23,803 nucleotides of DNA, from contig CAKRWT010000039.1 of NCBI GenBank assembly GCA_934418125.1, forward strand, positions 1 to 23,803. Direction: 5' to 3'. The notes under the pieces are model-generated. The model was not told where the DNA came from, did no database searches, and saw nothing but the letters and a program-made list of their open reading frames with translations. The stretch comes from an uncultured Lachnospiraceae bacterium. GTDB taxonomy: Bacteria > Bacillota > Clostridia > Lachnospirales > Lachnospiraceae. Made by a program: the position numbers and the translations under genes. The stretch's first letter is position 1; every line of letters starts with the position of its first letter. This document shows positions 6,843-14,813 of this stretch, one piece after another.

Positions 6843-8108
6843 ATGGATGCTATTCGTATCTATGGAGGAAGGTGTCTGGACGGACAGACACGGATACAAG
6901 GTTCCAAAAACGCGGCACTGCCCATTCTGGCAGCGACTCTTTTAATAAACGGCGTTTGTGAGATAGAGAACTGTCCAGTTATTTCTGATGGGTATCATAT
7001 GCAACGGTTATTGCAAAGCATTGGCTGTCATATCAGGCGAAGGGATAACCAGCTGGAGATTGATACCAGGCAGGTTATGACTAACGAGATGCCGGCGGAT
7101 TCGGTGGGTGTGATGCGCTCATCCATTATGTTATTGGGTGCGTTGATAGCAAGAATCGGTAAAGTGTGGATGGAATATCCGGGTGGTTGTGTCATAGGGG
7201 CAAGACCTATCAATCTGCATCTGGAAGGACTCCGGCGGATGGGGGTAACTATCCGGGAAGAACAGAATGGTTTTGAAGCAAGCTGTGACAGACTGCATGG
7301 AGCAGAGCATAAACTTCCTTTTGTCAGCGTAGGTGCTACGGAAAACCTGATTCTGGCAGCGGTACTGGCAGAAGGGGTAACAATCATTGAACCGGCAGCC
7401 AGGGAACCGGAGATACAGGCATTGTGTGAATTTCTATGTCTGGCAGGAGCCAGAATAAGAGGTGCAGGAAGCAAACGACTGGTCATAGAAGGGGTAAAAA
7501 CGCTGTATCCGGTAAGCTACAGGATACCGGCAGACCGGATTGTTGCGGGAACTTATCTGGCAGCTTGTTTAAGTGCGGGAGGGCATATTTTCCTGGAAGA
7601 GGCACCAGCAGAGCAGATGCGGTCAGTATTGGAAAAGGCAGCCTGTATGGGCGCAGTAATAGAAGTGACCGGAACCGGTATGGAAATTATCTGTGAAGAG
7701 AAACCGAAGAATCTGCCTTATCTGGCGACGGCTTGTTATCCGGGATTTCCTACGGATTTGCAATCCCCTTTTTTAAGTGTGATGACGATTGCCAGGGGAA
7801 TGGGTGTGATAGAGGAAAAGGTTTTCGAGAATCGTTTCAGAATCGTAGAGGAATTAAGGAAAATGGGAGCCTGGATAACGATAAATGGTCAGATGGCTAT
7901 GGTGTCCGGGGTAAAACGCTTGCAGGGAACAAAAGTGTGTGCCAGGGAACTGCGCGGTGGAGCAGCATTAGTGGTTGCCGGTGCTGCAGCAGAGGGAATG
8001 ACTGTCGTTGAGAATAAACATTACATTGATAGAGGATATGAAGATATCGTTACAGATATGTGTAATCTCGGCGTGAGAATCGAGAGGGTTAACGAGGCTT
8101 GTGAATGA
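6843..8108 (+). CDS. murA: UDP-N-acetylglucosamine 1-carboxyvinyltransferase MurA
   Basis: 421 aa, normal length. It transfers enolpyruvate from PEP to UDP-GlcNAc, the first committed step of wall precursor synthesis. Evidence is the N-terminal Gly-Ser-Lys-Asn-Ala-Ala-Leu-Pro motif, the active-site loop Gly-Gly-Cys-Val-Ile-Gly-Ala-Arg-Pro (the fosfomycin-target Cys is present), and Tyr-Pro-Gly-Phe-Pro-Thr-Asp-Leu-Gln with the catalytic Asp. The later Val-Phe-Glu-Asn-Arg-Phe matches the conserved Glu-x-Arg-Phe. ATG 6843 follows GAGGT. A 69-base gap separates it from ftsW, and it overlaps ftsQ by ATGA. MurA sits where murG often lies in Firmicutes dcw clusters. Confidence 0.95.
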   Translation: MDAIRIYGGRCLDGQTRIQGSKNAALPILAATLLINGVCEIENCPVISDGYHMQRLLQSIGCHIRRRDNQLEIDTRQVMTNEMPADSVGVMRSSIMLLGALIARIGKVWMEYPGGCVIGARPINLHLEGLRRMGVTIREEQNGFEASCDRLHGAEHKLPFVSVGATENLILAAVLAEGVTIIEPAAREPEIQALCEFLCLAGARIRGAGSKRLVIEGVKTLYPVSYRIPADRIVAGTYLAACLSAGGHIFLEEAPAEQMRSVLEKAACMGAVIEVTGTGMEIICEEKPKNLPYLATACYPGFPTDLQSPFLSVMTIARGMGVIEEKVFENRFRIVEELRKMGAWITINGQMAMVSGVKRLQGTKVCARELRGGAALVVAGAAAEGMTVVENKHYIDRGYEDIVTDMCNLGVRIERVNEACE

Positions 8109-8956
8109 GTGATAAGAAGACAGTAAAAAAGGGGAAAAAGAGCAATCCGAATTTACGATTAGTAAAAAACGGAGACATTACCCCGAAGAAAGAGAAGACA
8201 AGAAGAGAAGAAAAGCAGGAAAAAATACGCTTTGGCAGGAAGAAGAGACTTACAATCATCGGTGTTGTCCTGGCGGTTATTTTCATCCTGCTTTTGGCTG
8301 CTTATGAATATATTCTGAATAACTATACCATTACTACAGTCTATGTAGATGGGAACGTACATTATACCAACGAAGAAATCATGGAAATGGTTATGGGAGG
8401 ACGGTATGGCAATAACTCCCTGTTCTTATCCTTAAAATACCGGGATAAGGGTATTGAAGGAATTCCTTTTATACAAACCATGGACGTTGCCATTGAGGCG
8501 AAGGATACCATTCGTATTACCGTCTATGAAAAAGCACTGGCGGGGTATGTATCTTACCTGGGGCGTTACGTGTACTTTGACAAAGACGGAATTGTGGTGG
8601 AAACCTCAGAAGAGGAAACAAAAGGGATTCCTCAGGTAACGGGGCTTACCTTTAACCATGTTATTTTACATGAGCCGTTGCCTGTGGAGAATGAGGAAGT
8701 TTTCAATGAGGTGTTAAATATTACCCAGCAGCTTTCCAAGTATTCCCTGACGGTTGACAAGATTTATTTTGATACGGATTATCATGTAACCTTATTATTT
8801 GGTAATGTGAAGATTTCGCTGGGGACAAGTGATAATATTGATGAGAAAATAATGAAGCTGCAATACATTCTGCCGGAACTGGAAGGAAAGAGTGGTACTT
8901 TGGACATGACGGAGTATAATGAAGATACCACAACTTATAGTTTTGAACAGGATTAG
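8105..8956 (+). CDS. ftsQ: Cell division protein FtsQ/DivIB
   Basis: 283 aa. The first ~48 residues are a Lys/Arg/Glu-rich cytoplasmic tail. One membrane span follows (about 49-71, Leu-Thr-Ile-Ile-Gly-Val-Val then Ile-Phe-Ile-Leu-Leu-Leu-Ala-Ala). Next comes a POTRA-type segment beginning Ile-Thr-Thr-Val-Tyr-Val-Asp-Gly-Asn-Val-His-Tyr-Thr, and an extracytoplasmic FtsQ domain. DivIB/FtsQ bridges early and late divisome parts together with FtsL and FtsB. Start ATG 8105 overlaps the murA stop, indicating translational coupling. Sequence conservation is low in this family, so the call rests on architecture plus position between murA and ftsZ. Confidence 0.88.
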   Translation: MSDKKTVKKGKKSNPNLRLVKNGDITPKKEKTRREEKQEKIRFGRKKRLTIIGVVLAVIFILLLAAYEYILNNYTITTVYVDGNVHYTNEEIMEMVMGGRYGNNSLFLSLKYRDKGIEGIPFIQTMDVAIEAKDTIRITVYEKALAGYVSYLGRYVYFDKDGIVVETSEEETKGIPQVTGLTFNHVILHEPLPVENEEVFNEVLNITQQLSKYSLTVDKIYFDTDYHVTLLFGNVKISLGTSDNIDEKIMKLQYILPELEGKSGTLDMTEYNEDTTTYSFEQD

Positions 8957-9046
8957 GAACTTGAGATATTGGAAAACAAAAAAATATATATAAAAATGCG
9001 GAAAAATGATAAAACAGGAAGTTTTAGACAAAAATCAAAAAAGTAG

Positions 9047-9075
9047 TTGCGAAATTACAGAAATGATTATATGAT
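9047..9075 (+). promoter_or_regulatory. Sigma-A-type promoter for ftsZ
   Basis: TTGCGA (9047-9052), a 17-base spacer and TATGAT (9070-9075) give predicted initiation at about 9082, with the ribosome site AAGGAGGT about 20 bases later. It lies in the A/T-rich 160-base gap between ftsQ and ftsZ, so ftsZ can be transcribed apart from the upstream cluster. Confidence 0.6.
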
Positions 9076-9116
9076 AGTCTATATGAGTTTATTTGGGAAT
9101 AAAAGGAGGTATTACC

Positions 9117-10349
9117 TTGCTTGAGATTAAGTCAAATGATGCTGAATCTGCAGCTAAGATAATCGTAGTTGGTGTCGGTGGTGCAGGTAATAATGCTGTA
9201 AATAGAATGGTTGATGAAGAAATTGATGGTGTAGAGTTTATCGGTATTAACACAGATAAACAGGCTTTACAGCTCTGCAAAGCACCTACTTTATTACAGA
9301 TAGGTGAGAAGCTTACCAAGGGACTTGGTGCTGGTGCGAAGCCGGAAATCGGTGAGAAAGCAGCAGAGGAAAGTTCCGAGGAGATTGCGGCAGCCCTGAA
9401 AGGTGCGGATATGGTATTCGTAACCTGTGGTATGGGTGGTGGTACCGGTACCGGTGCAGCCCCGGTGGTGGCAAAACTGGCAAAAGATATGGGGATTCTG
9501 ACCGTAGGTGTGGTAACTAAGCCATTCCGTTTTGAAGCAAAGGCGCGTATGACCAATGCGCTGGCAGGAATCGAGCGTATAAAAGATAATGTAGACACTC
9601 TGATTGTTATTCCCAATGATAAATTGTTAGAAATTGTTGACAGACGGACAACTATGCCGGATGCTTTGAAGAAAGCAGACGAAGTATTACAGCAGGCAGT
9701 GCAGGGAATTACCGATTTAATTAATGTACCGGCAGTTATCAATCTGGATTTTGCAGATGTACAGACGGTTATGAAGGACAAGGGTGTTGCACACATCGGT
9801 ATTGGTACTGGCAAGGGTGATGATAAGGCAAGCGAAGCGGTTAAGATGGCAGTGGAAAGCCCTCTTCTTGAGACAACTATTTCGGGTGCTACCCATGTTA
9901 TTATTAATGTATCAGGTGATATTTCCTTAGCAGATGCTTCAGATGCAGCAGATTATGTAAGAGAACTGACCGGAGATGATGTAAACATTATCTTTGGGGC
10001 TATGTATGATGAGAGTATGACGGATACCTGTAATATTACTATTATAGCAACCGGTATTGAGGAAAAGGCCAAGCAGATGAATTCCGGACTTGGATTTAAG
10101 TCGGGATACATAACGCCTACTTCTTTACAGGGAAAAGGAAATATGGGAGCAGCTCCGACCGGAATGGGTAACTTTACCGCTCCGGCAGGCGGTGTGAAGC
10201 CGACTGTAGCAGCAACACCGATTATTGGTGGACAGGCAGTCCAGCAGACTCCTTTAAAACCGATTACCGGTATTAACAGAACAACTGATATTAAGAGTTC
10301 CGTAGAAGAAAAATCATTAAAAATTCCGGATTTCTTAAGAAGCAAATAA
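9117..10349 (+). CDS. ftsZ: Cell division GTPase FtsZ
   Basis: 410 aa from TTG 9117, which sits six bases after a near-perfect AAGGAGGT (9103-9110). A longer reading from TTG 9093 would place that ribosome site inside the gene and is rejected. FtsZ polymerises with GTP into the ring that organises division and the asymmetric sporulation septum. Motifs seen are Gly-Val-Gly-Gly-Ala-Gly-Asn-Asn-Ala, tubulin signature Gly-Gly-Gly-Thr-Gly-Thr-Gly, synergy (T7) loop Asn-Leu-Asp-Phe-Ala-Asp, and the C-terminal tail Ile-Pro-Asp-Phe-Leu-Arg that binds FtsA, SepF or ZapA-type partners. A flexible Gly/Pro/Ala-rich linker precedes the tail. No ftsA lies between ftsQ and ftsZ. It has its own promoter and a strong terminator. 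Confidence 0.98.
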   Translation: MLEIKSNDAESAAKIIVVGVGGAGNNAVNRMVDEEIDGVEFIGINTDKQALQLCKAPTLLQIGEKLTKGLGAGAKPEIGEKAAEESSEEIAAALKGADMVFVTCGMGGGTGTGAAPVVAKLAKDMGILTVGVVTKPFRFEAKARMTNALAGIERIKDNVDTLIVIPNDKLLEIVDRRTTMPDALKKADEVLQQAVQGITDLINVPAVINLDFADVQTVMKDKGVAHIGIGTGKGDDKASEAVKMAVESPLLETTISGATHVIINVSGDISLADASDAADYVRELTGDDVNIIFGAMYDESMTDTCNITIIATGIEEKAKQMNSGLGFKSGYITPTSLQGKGNMGAAPTGMGNFTAPAGGVKPTVAATPIIGGQAVQQTPLKPITGINRTTDIKSSVEEKSLKIPDFLRSK

Positions 10350-10362
10350 GAAGACAGGTGAT

Positions 10363-10393
10363 AAAACCACAGGAGAATATCCTGTGGTTTTTT
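10363..10393 (+). terminator. Intrinsic terminator of ftsZ
   Basis: A 12-bp perfect stem (10363-10374 with 10380-10391), loop GAATA, and a run of six T ending at 10393. It isolates ftsZ from spoIIGA. Confidence 0.93.
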
Positions 10394-10435
10394 GTTGTTA
10401 TATGTCCTTAAAAATATGGGAACAGCTCCCTGATT

Positions 10436-10468
10436 GTGACAGAATATTTACCTCCTGTTTTTTATAAT
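10436..10468 (+). promoter_or_regulatory. Candidate spoIIG-type promoter with long spacer
   Basis: GTGACA (10436-10441) and a perfect TATAAT (10463-10468) are separated by 21 bases. Nothing resembling a -35 sits at the normal 17. The Bacillus spoIIG promoter is known for a similarly over-long spacer (about 22) that makes it depend on phosphorylated Spo0A. No clear TGTCGAA-type 0A box was seen. Confidence 0.5.
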
Positions 10469-10492
10469 GGACATAAAGCATGGAGGTGAACT

Positions 10493-11311
10493 GTGTATTA
10501 CAAATTATATATTGACAGTGTGTTTATGATGCAGCTTATTTTGAATCTGTATCTTCTGTCTTTGGCAGGAAAAGTCTTACGATGTACTGCCACGCATGTA
10601 AGGCTTTGGCTGGGGGCATTTCTGGGAGCACTCCTTTTTTGTATGATACTGATACTTCCCATAGGTTCTGTATCTTTAAGGGTTCTTCTGGGAGCAGTAC
10701 CTGTCAGTATGTGCATGATGTATGTGACATTTCATATTAAGTTAAGATTACTTTTCAGAAGCAGTCTGGTTATGGCAGGCTGTGGATTTTTTATTGGTAA
10801 TATCATGATATGGTTTCTCAACCGCTTCAGAATCTCTGTAAACAGGTCTGCAGGAATGGTGGGTACGCTGTTTCTGGGGTATTTGGGATATGTGGTCTGC
10901 ACGTTTTTGGTAAGCAGGCTCCAAAGAAGGCAGGAGAAGACAGAAAGAATCGTAAGGATTCCGGTTCTGGATAATAGGGAAAAGGTGCAGATAATGGCAT
11001 TGTTAGACACTGGAAATCACTTGGTGGATCCTGTCAGCGGAGCACCGGTCTGCATTATCAGCCAAAAGTTGGCAGACAGACTGCAACCTTGCCTGGTGCC
11101 GGAAAAGTATCATGTGATTCCTTATACCAGTGTAGGAAAGAAAAGGGGAATTTTACCAGGTTATGAAATTCCAGTACTTTATATTGAGGAACCGTATCAG
11201 GAGCTTAAAAAAGAGAATGTCATGATAGCTGTTTGTGATACAGGAATATCAGCGGATAGTCCCTATCAGATGATATTGAACCCCCGGTTATTAAAAACTA
11301 GGAGGAAGTAA
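10493..11311 (+). CDS. spoIIGA: Sporulation protease SpoIIGA (pro-sigma-E processing)
   Basis: 272 aa; GTG 10493 after GGAGGTG. The N-terminal ~150 residues hold about five membrane spans, beginning [10 protein letters not shown], typical of the family. The C-terminal part carries the aspartic-protease signature Leu-Leu-Asp-Thr-Gly-Asn-His-Leu-x-Asp-Pro near residue 172. SpoIIGA is a membrane-embedded novel-type aspartic protease that removes the pro-sequence of sigma-E in the mother cell after asymmetric division, when forespore SpoIIR signals. It lies one base before sigE (stop 11311, start 11313), as in other spore formers. Confidence 0.94.
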   Translation: MYYKLYIDSVFMMQLILNLYLLSLAGKVLRCTATHVRLWLGAFLGALLFCMILILPIGSVSLRVLLGAVPVSMCMMYVTFHIKLRLLFRSSLVMAGCGFFIGNIMIWFLNRFRISVNRSAGMVGTLFLGYLGYVVCTFLVSRLQRRQEKTERIVRIPVLDNREKVQIMALLDTGNHLVDPVSGAPVCIISQKLADRLQPCLVPEKYHVIPYTSVGKKRGILPGYEIPVLYIEEPYQELKKENVMIAVCDTGISADSPYQMILNPRLLKTRRK

Positions 11312-11312
11312 A

Positions 11313-12050
11313 ATGGTTTTAAAAGTGGCAATTCCAGAAAAAATACAGATAAAGATGGTTCATAAGGACAGACTTCTTATGACCAGACAGGGAGACATTC
11401 ATTATATAGGAGGGGCAGAGGTGCTGCCGCCACCCTTAGAGACAGATGAAGAAAATGAGATTATAAGTGTTCTTGGCACAGACGCAGAGGAGGAAGCCAA
11501 GACGATTCTGATAGAACATAACCTGCGTCTGGTGGTCTACATTGCCAAGAAATTTGACAACACCGGTGTGGGGGTGGAAGACTTGATTTCCATAGGAACC
11601 ATAGGACTGATTAAGTCCATTAATACTTTTAAACCGGATAAAAATATTAAGCTGGCAACATATGCATCCCGCTGTATTGAAAATGAAATTCTGATGTATC
11701 TTCGAAGAAACAGTAAACACAAGCTGGAAGTATCCATAGACGAACCCCTGAATGTAGACTGGGATGGTAATGAATTGTTACTCTCGGATATTCTGGGAAC
11801 GGATGAGGATGTGATTTATAAGGATTTGGAAAATGAGGTGGAACGCCGCCTGTTAGTAAAGGCGATTTCCAAGTTGTCGGAACGGGAACAGATTATCATT
11901 AAGCTTCGTTTCGGGCTGGGCAGTAAGGAAGATAAAGAACTAACCCAGAAAGAAGTAGCAGAAATGTTAGGTATTTCCCAGTCCTATATTTCCAGACTGG
12001 AGAAAAAAATTATGAAAAGATTAAAAAAAGAAATGACGAAGGAGGTGTAA
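11313..12050 (+). CDS. sigE: Mother-cell sporulation sigma factor SigE (pro-form)
   Basis: 245 aa; ATG 11313 with GGAGG inside the end of spoIIGA. Region 2 reads Asn-Leu-Arg-Leu-Val-Val-Tyr-Ile-Ala, then [10 protein letters not shown] and [12 protein letters not shown]. Region 4 ends [12 protein letters not shown]. These match sigma-E rather than sigma-K or sigma-A. The first ~28 residues are a pro-sequence. The mature start region is marked by [11 protein letters not shown], equivalent to the Bacillus processing neighbourhood. Active sigma-E runs the early mother-cell programme. Unusually, the next gene, sigG, faces it, with only 18 bases between stops and no terminator. Confidence 0.96.
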   Translation: MVLKVAIPEKIQIKMVHKDRLLMTRQGDIHYIGGAEVLPPPLETDEENEIISVLGTDAEEEAKTILIEHNLRLVVYIAKKFDNTGVGVEDLISIGTIGLIKSINTFKPDKNIKLATYASRCIENEILMYLRRNSKHKLEVSIDEPLNVDWDGNELLLSDILGTDEDVIYKDLENEVERRLLVKAISKLSEREQIIIKLRFGLGSKEDKELTQKEVAEMLGISQSYISRLEKKIMKRLKKEMTKEV

Positions 12051-12068
12051 TGATAATCTGCACCAGCC

Positions 12069-12848
12069 TTAAGCGGTCAGATAAAGGCGCATAGTTTTTA
12101 AGGCATTTTTTTCCAGGCGGGATACCTGAGCCTGGGATATGCCGATGCGGTCAGCCACTTCCATCTGGGTTTTGCCTTCGAAGAAGCGTAGGGAAATAAT
12201 TTCATACTCCCGTTCATTGAGTTTTTTCATAGCTTCGCTGAGGGAAATGTGTTCTACCCAGACTTCTTCCCGGTTTTTCTTATCACTAATCTGATCCATT
12301 ACATATAGCGTATCACCACCATCGGTGTATACTGGTTCATAGAGACTCATAGGACTTTGGATGGCATCCAGGGCATAGACGATATCTTCTTTGGCAACGC
12401 CGATTTCATCAGCTATTTCGGTAATGGTAGGTTCCTTGGCGTTCTTACGGGTAAGATGTTCTCTGGCATAGATTGCTTTATAGGCAGTGTCTTTCAGGGA
12501 ACGTGAGACACGGATACTGTTGGCATCCCGAAGATAACGTCTGATTTCACCTACAATCATAGGAACGGCGTAGGTGGAGAATTTAACATTAAGCGAAGCA
12601 TCAAAGTTGTCGATTGCTTTAATAAGGCCTACACAGCCTATCTGAAAAAGGTCGTCCACATTTTCGTTGCTGGAGTGGAATCGTTTGATAACACTTAATA
12701 CCAGGCGGAGATTACCATTAATATATTCTTTCCTGGCAGCTTCATCCCCATCTGTGATGCGTTTAAAAAGAGCTTCCTTTTCCGCATTTTTCAGAAGTGG
12801 GAGTTTGGAGGTGTTGACACCGCAGATTTCTACTTTTCCTTGTATCAT
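12069..12848 (-). CDS. sigG: Forespore sporulation sigma factor SigG
   Basis: 259 aa from ATG at 12846-12848 (minus strand), giving Met-Ile-Gln-Gly-Lys-Val-Glu-Ile-Cys-Gly-Val-Asn-Thr-Ser-Lys-Leu-Pro, which aligns with the start and length of Bacillus sigma-G. A 22-residue longer reading (to 12914) is not supported by the family. Region 2 has Asn-Leu-Arg-Leu-Val-Leu-Ser-Val-Ile and Asp-Asp-Leu-Phe-Gln-Ile-Gly-Cys. Region 4 has Gly-Ile-Ser-Gln-Ala-Gln-Val-Ser-Arg-Leu-Glu. The N-terminal Val-Glu-Ile-Cys-Gly-Val and Asp-Ala-Ile-Gln-Ser-Pro identify sigma-G rather than sigma-F. It drives late forespore genes such as small acid-soluble proteins and germination receptors. In Bacillus it follows sigE on the same strand; here it is inverted and convergent. 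Confidence 0.94.
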   Translation of the reverse strand: MIQGKVEICGVNTSKLPLLKNAEKEALFKRITDGDEAARKEYINGNLRLVLSVIKRFHSSNENVDDLFQIGCVGLIKAIDNFDASLNVKFSTYAVPMIVGEIRRYLRDANSIRVSRSLKDTAYKAIYAREHLTRKNAKEPTITEIADEIGVAKEDIVYALDAIQSPMSLYEPVYTDGGDTLYVMDQISDKKNREEVWVEHISLSEAMKKLNEREYEIISLRFFEGKTQMEVADRIGISQAQVSRLEKNALKTMRLYLTA

Positions 12849-12974
12849 GTAAGTACCTGACCTTTCTGAATTGTTCTTTTTGTATTCCTGTTGGAATCCG
12901 CTTTCTTTTATCAAGGATGTGCGAAAGTAAAAGAATTATTCATGAAATATTAAGGAAATCCGTAACAATGGTAT

Positions 12975-13003
12975 TTTACAAAACGGAAGTTTTTTGTTAC
13001 ATT
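12975..13003 (+). promoter_or_regulatory. Candidate promoter for the zinc-ribbon/SH3b gene
   Basis: TTTACA (12975-12980), a 17-base spacer and TACATT (12998-13003), about 65 bases before the ATG at 13070. It sits in the ~220-base divergent region shared with sigG. Confidence 0.4.
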
Positions 13004-13069
13004 AGTAAGAAGGTAGTGTTTATGAAATTTACCGGTAATCAAAAGAAGATTGAAAGAGGTGATATACCC

Positions 13070-13900
13070 ATGAAATGTACAAAATGTGGAGCAACCCTTT
13101 TAGATACAGACCAGTTTTGTAATAAGTGTGGAGCAAAGGTAGTAAGACAGAAACGATGTCCTGATTGTGGAACGGTTCTCAGAGATGGGACTTTATTTTG
13201 TCCCGGTTGTGGTAAGAAGGTAGGAGAAGCACAGGAAAAGGAAGTGGCAAAGGGAGAAACGCTGGATATTCCCATTGAGGTAATCGAACGGAATATTCTG
13301 TCAGAAACTGCTGCAGAGATGCTGACAGATGACAGAAAGAGAAATGCTATGGGAAAGAGGGAAACGCAGAGTATCCCGGCTAAGAAAAAGCCGACTCCGG
13401 AGCCACCTGTCAGAAAGAAAAGACCAGTCTATGAGGAAGTGGAAGAAGATGAGGAGGACTGGGATGACGAGGAAGATTTGGAAGAGGAAGAATGGGACGA
13501 CGATGAGGATGAAGAAGGCCCTGATATTTTAACAATTATGACCATCATTATTGGCTGTGTCCTGTTAGTTGTGGCGGTTTTCATTGGCTATCATTTCTAC
13601 AGACAGTATGTGCCTAAGGACTATGGGGAGGTTGCAGAAGAAATGCAGGAGGAACAGGAAGCGGAGAACTCTGAAGAAACCGATGCTTACGCCGGAACGT
13701 TGCGTATCCGCTCTAATGTGAATGTAAGAACCAGCCCTAGCACAGAAGGAACCAGTGTGATTATGGTAGCCAAACAGGATGAGACTTACCACTATTACAA
13801 TATTTCAGAAGATGGTAACTGGTATTGCATCGCTCTGGAAGGTAAGGGTGGTACCTATGACAGGGGATATGTGTTTGCGGATTATGTAACCATAGAATAA
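13070..13900 (+). CDS. Zinc-ribbon, single-span membrane protein with external SH3b domain
   Basis: 276 aa from ATG 13070, which follows AGAGGTGAT (13055-13063), closely matching the anti-Shine-Dalgarno. A 51-codon upstream extension is not credible. Two Cys-x-x-Cys pairs at the N-terminus (Cys-Thr-Lys-Cys and Cys-Asn-Lys-Cys) form one zinc ribbon. A second has Cys-Pro-Asp-Cys and Cys-Pro-Gly-Cys. A basic Pro-rich stretch leads to a strongly acidic Glu/Asp tract (about 120-155), then one membrane span (about 162-184). After a Glu-rich linker comes a C-terminal SH3b domain (Arg-Ser-Asn-Val-Asn-Val-Arg-Thr-Ser-Pro), a fold that often binds cell wall. The zinc ribbons should be cytoplasmic and the SH3b outside. 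Exact function unknown. It lies between sigG and ylmC, so a sporulation or envelope role is possible. Confidence 0.85.
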   Translation: MKCTKCGATLLDTDQFCNKCGAKVVRQKRCPDCGTVLRDGTLFCPGCGKKVGEAQEKEVAKGETLDIPIEVIERNILSETAAEMLTDDRKRNAMGKRETQSIPAKKKPTPEPPVRKKRPVYEEVEEDEEDWDDEEDLEEEEWDDDEDEEGPDILTIMTIIIGCVLLVVAVFIGYHFYRQYVPKDYGEVAEEMQEEQEAENSEETDAYAGTLRIRSNVNVRTSPSTEGTSVIMVAKQDETYHYYNISEDGNWYCIALEGKGGTYDRGYVFADYVTIE

Positions 13901-13911
13901 AAGAAAACGAG

Positions 13912-13977
13912 ATAGGAACCTTTTGGGGAAAGCTGCATTTATTAAATAAAAAGCCCCGGAGGTTCCTATGCTTTTTT
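13912..13977 (+). terminator. Terminator-like hairpin enclosing the ylmC ribosome site and start
   Basis: ATAGGAACCT (13912-13921) and AGGTTCCTAT (13960-13969) are perfect 10-bp arms. Inside them GGGG (13925-13928) pairs with CCCC (13954-13957), and a small TTTAT/ATAAA hairpin can form in the loop. The outer arm is followed by GC and six T (13972-13977), as in an intrinsic terminator. The 3' arm contains part of the GGAGG (13958-13962) and the first two bases of the ylmC ATG (13968-13970). Confidence 0.75.
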
Positions 13978-14201
13978 CGGAATTAAAGAAAAAGGAAGTT
14001 ATTAATCTTAAGAATTGCCAACGGCTTGGGCGGGTAAGTGACTTTGAGTTTGACGAATGCACCGGACAAATTTTTAAGCTGATGATACCAGGCGATAACA
14101 AACTCTGTGGTTTGTTTGGAAATGAGCCGAATTATGTCATCTGCTATAAGGATATTAAACAGATAGGACCAGATATTATTATCGTAGATATTTGCCTCTA
14201 A
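13968..14201 (+). CDS. ymxH: YlmC/YmxH-family sporulation protein (PRC-barrel)
   Basis: 77 aa. It starts Met-Leu-Phe-Ser-Glu-Leu-Lys-Lys-Lys-Glu-Val-Ile-Asn-Leu, then Gly-Arg-Val-Ser-Asp-Phe-Glu-Phe-Asp, the usual pattern of the YlmC/YmxH PRC-barrel family found near sigma-E/sigma-G genes in spore formers. The start is fixed by GGAGG (13958-13962) and by the family's short N-terminus. Molecular role unknown; the family is associated with sporulation. In Bacillus ylmC lies downstream of spoIIGA-sigE-sigG, so its presence here keeps that neighbourhood even though sigG is inverted. The ribosome site and start codon are inside a stable hairpin, so translation may need that structure to be opened, or transcription may stop there. 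Confidence 0.85.
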   Translation: MLFSELKKKEVINLKNCQRLGRVSDFEFDECTGQIFKLMIPGDNKLCGLFGNEPNYVICYKDIKQIGPDIIIVDICL

Positions 14202-14261
14202 AGGGAAGAATCCGGAAAGAACAATAAATTTCACAGTTTTCATTTAGTTTCCATAAAATAG

Positions 14262-14290
14262 TTGACATAAATCAGAACATCCCCTATAAT
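14262..14290 (+). promoter_or_regulatory. Consensus sigma-A promoter for nrdR
   Basis: TTGACA (14262-14267), exactly 17 bases, TATAAT (14285-14290): a perfect housekeeping promoter, about 50 bases before the nrdR ATG. Confidence 0.92.
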
Positions 14291-14339
14291 CATTATATTG
14301 GGTTAAGAAGCAACGTGAAGGTGTTAAGGAGGGTTCCAG

Positions 14340-14792
14340 ATGAAATGTCCTTTTTGTGGTCATGAGAATACGAGAGTAATAGACAGCAGACCGGCAGAAG
14401 AAAATAATTCCATCCGCAGAAGAAGAGTGTGTGATGAGTGTGATAAACGATTCACTACATATGAGAAGGTAGAAACGATACCACTTATCATTATCAAGAA
14501 GGATAATAACAGGGAGACTTATGACCGGTCCAAAATAGAGGCAGGAGTGCTCCGGGCATGTCATAAAAGACCTATCAGTGCCAACCAGATTAACCAGTTG
14601 GTGGACGAGGTAGAAACAGAGATTTTCAATATGGAAGAGAAGGAAATTCCCAGCCAGGTAATCGGAGAACTTGTCATGAATAAGCTCAAAGACCTGGAAG
14701 CTGTAGCTTATGTAAGATTTGCATCGGTATACCGGGAATTTAAAGATATCAACACTTTTATGGACGAACTGAAGAAAGTGCTTGATAAATAA
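14340..14792 (+). CDS. nrdR: Transcriptional repressor NrdR
   Basis: 150 aa, the usual length. The N-terminal zinc ribbon has Cys3, Cys6, Cys31 and Cys34, with the Arg-Arg-Arg-Arg stretch before the second pair that contacts DNA. The ATP-cone follows (about residues 49-139), with Ile-Lys-Lys-Asp and Tyr-Asp-Arg-Ser-Lys-Ile near its start. NrdR senses ATP/dATP and represses ribonucleotide reductase genes by binding paired NrdR boxes. Start ATG 14340 follows AGGAGGG. It is driven by a perfect sigma-A promoter. The reductase genes are not in the window. Confidence 0.97.
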   Translation: MKCPFCGHENTRVIDSRPAEENNSIRRRRVCDECDKRFTTYEKVETIPLIIIKKDNNRETYDRSKIEAGVLRACHKRPISANQINQLVDEVETEIFNMEEKEIPSQVIGELVMNKLKDLEAVAYVRFASVYREFKDINTFMDELKKVLDK

Positions 14793-14813
14793 GAAACAGA
14801 AGTGGAGTGCATT

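Noticed and set aside
7028..7486. 152-aa minus-strand ORF opposite murA
   Set aside because: Shadow of murA; no ribosome site or family likeness.
9089..9814. 241-aa minus-strand ORF opposite ftsZ
   Set aside because: Long antisense frame created by the codon bias of ftsZ. It has no recognisable family, and its composition (Ile/Ser/Pro/Ala-rich) is typical of a shadow frame.
12849..12914. 22-residue N-terminal extension of SigG
   Set aside because: It does not match sigma-G proteins, which start just before Val-Glu-Ile-Cys-Gly-Val; the shorter form has the expected length.
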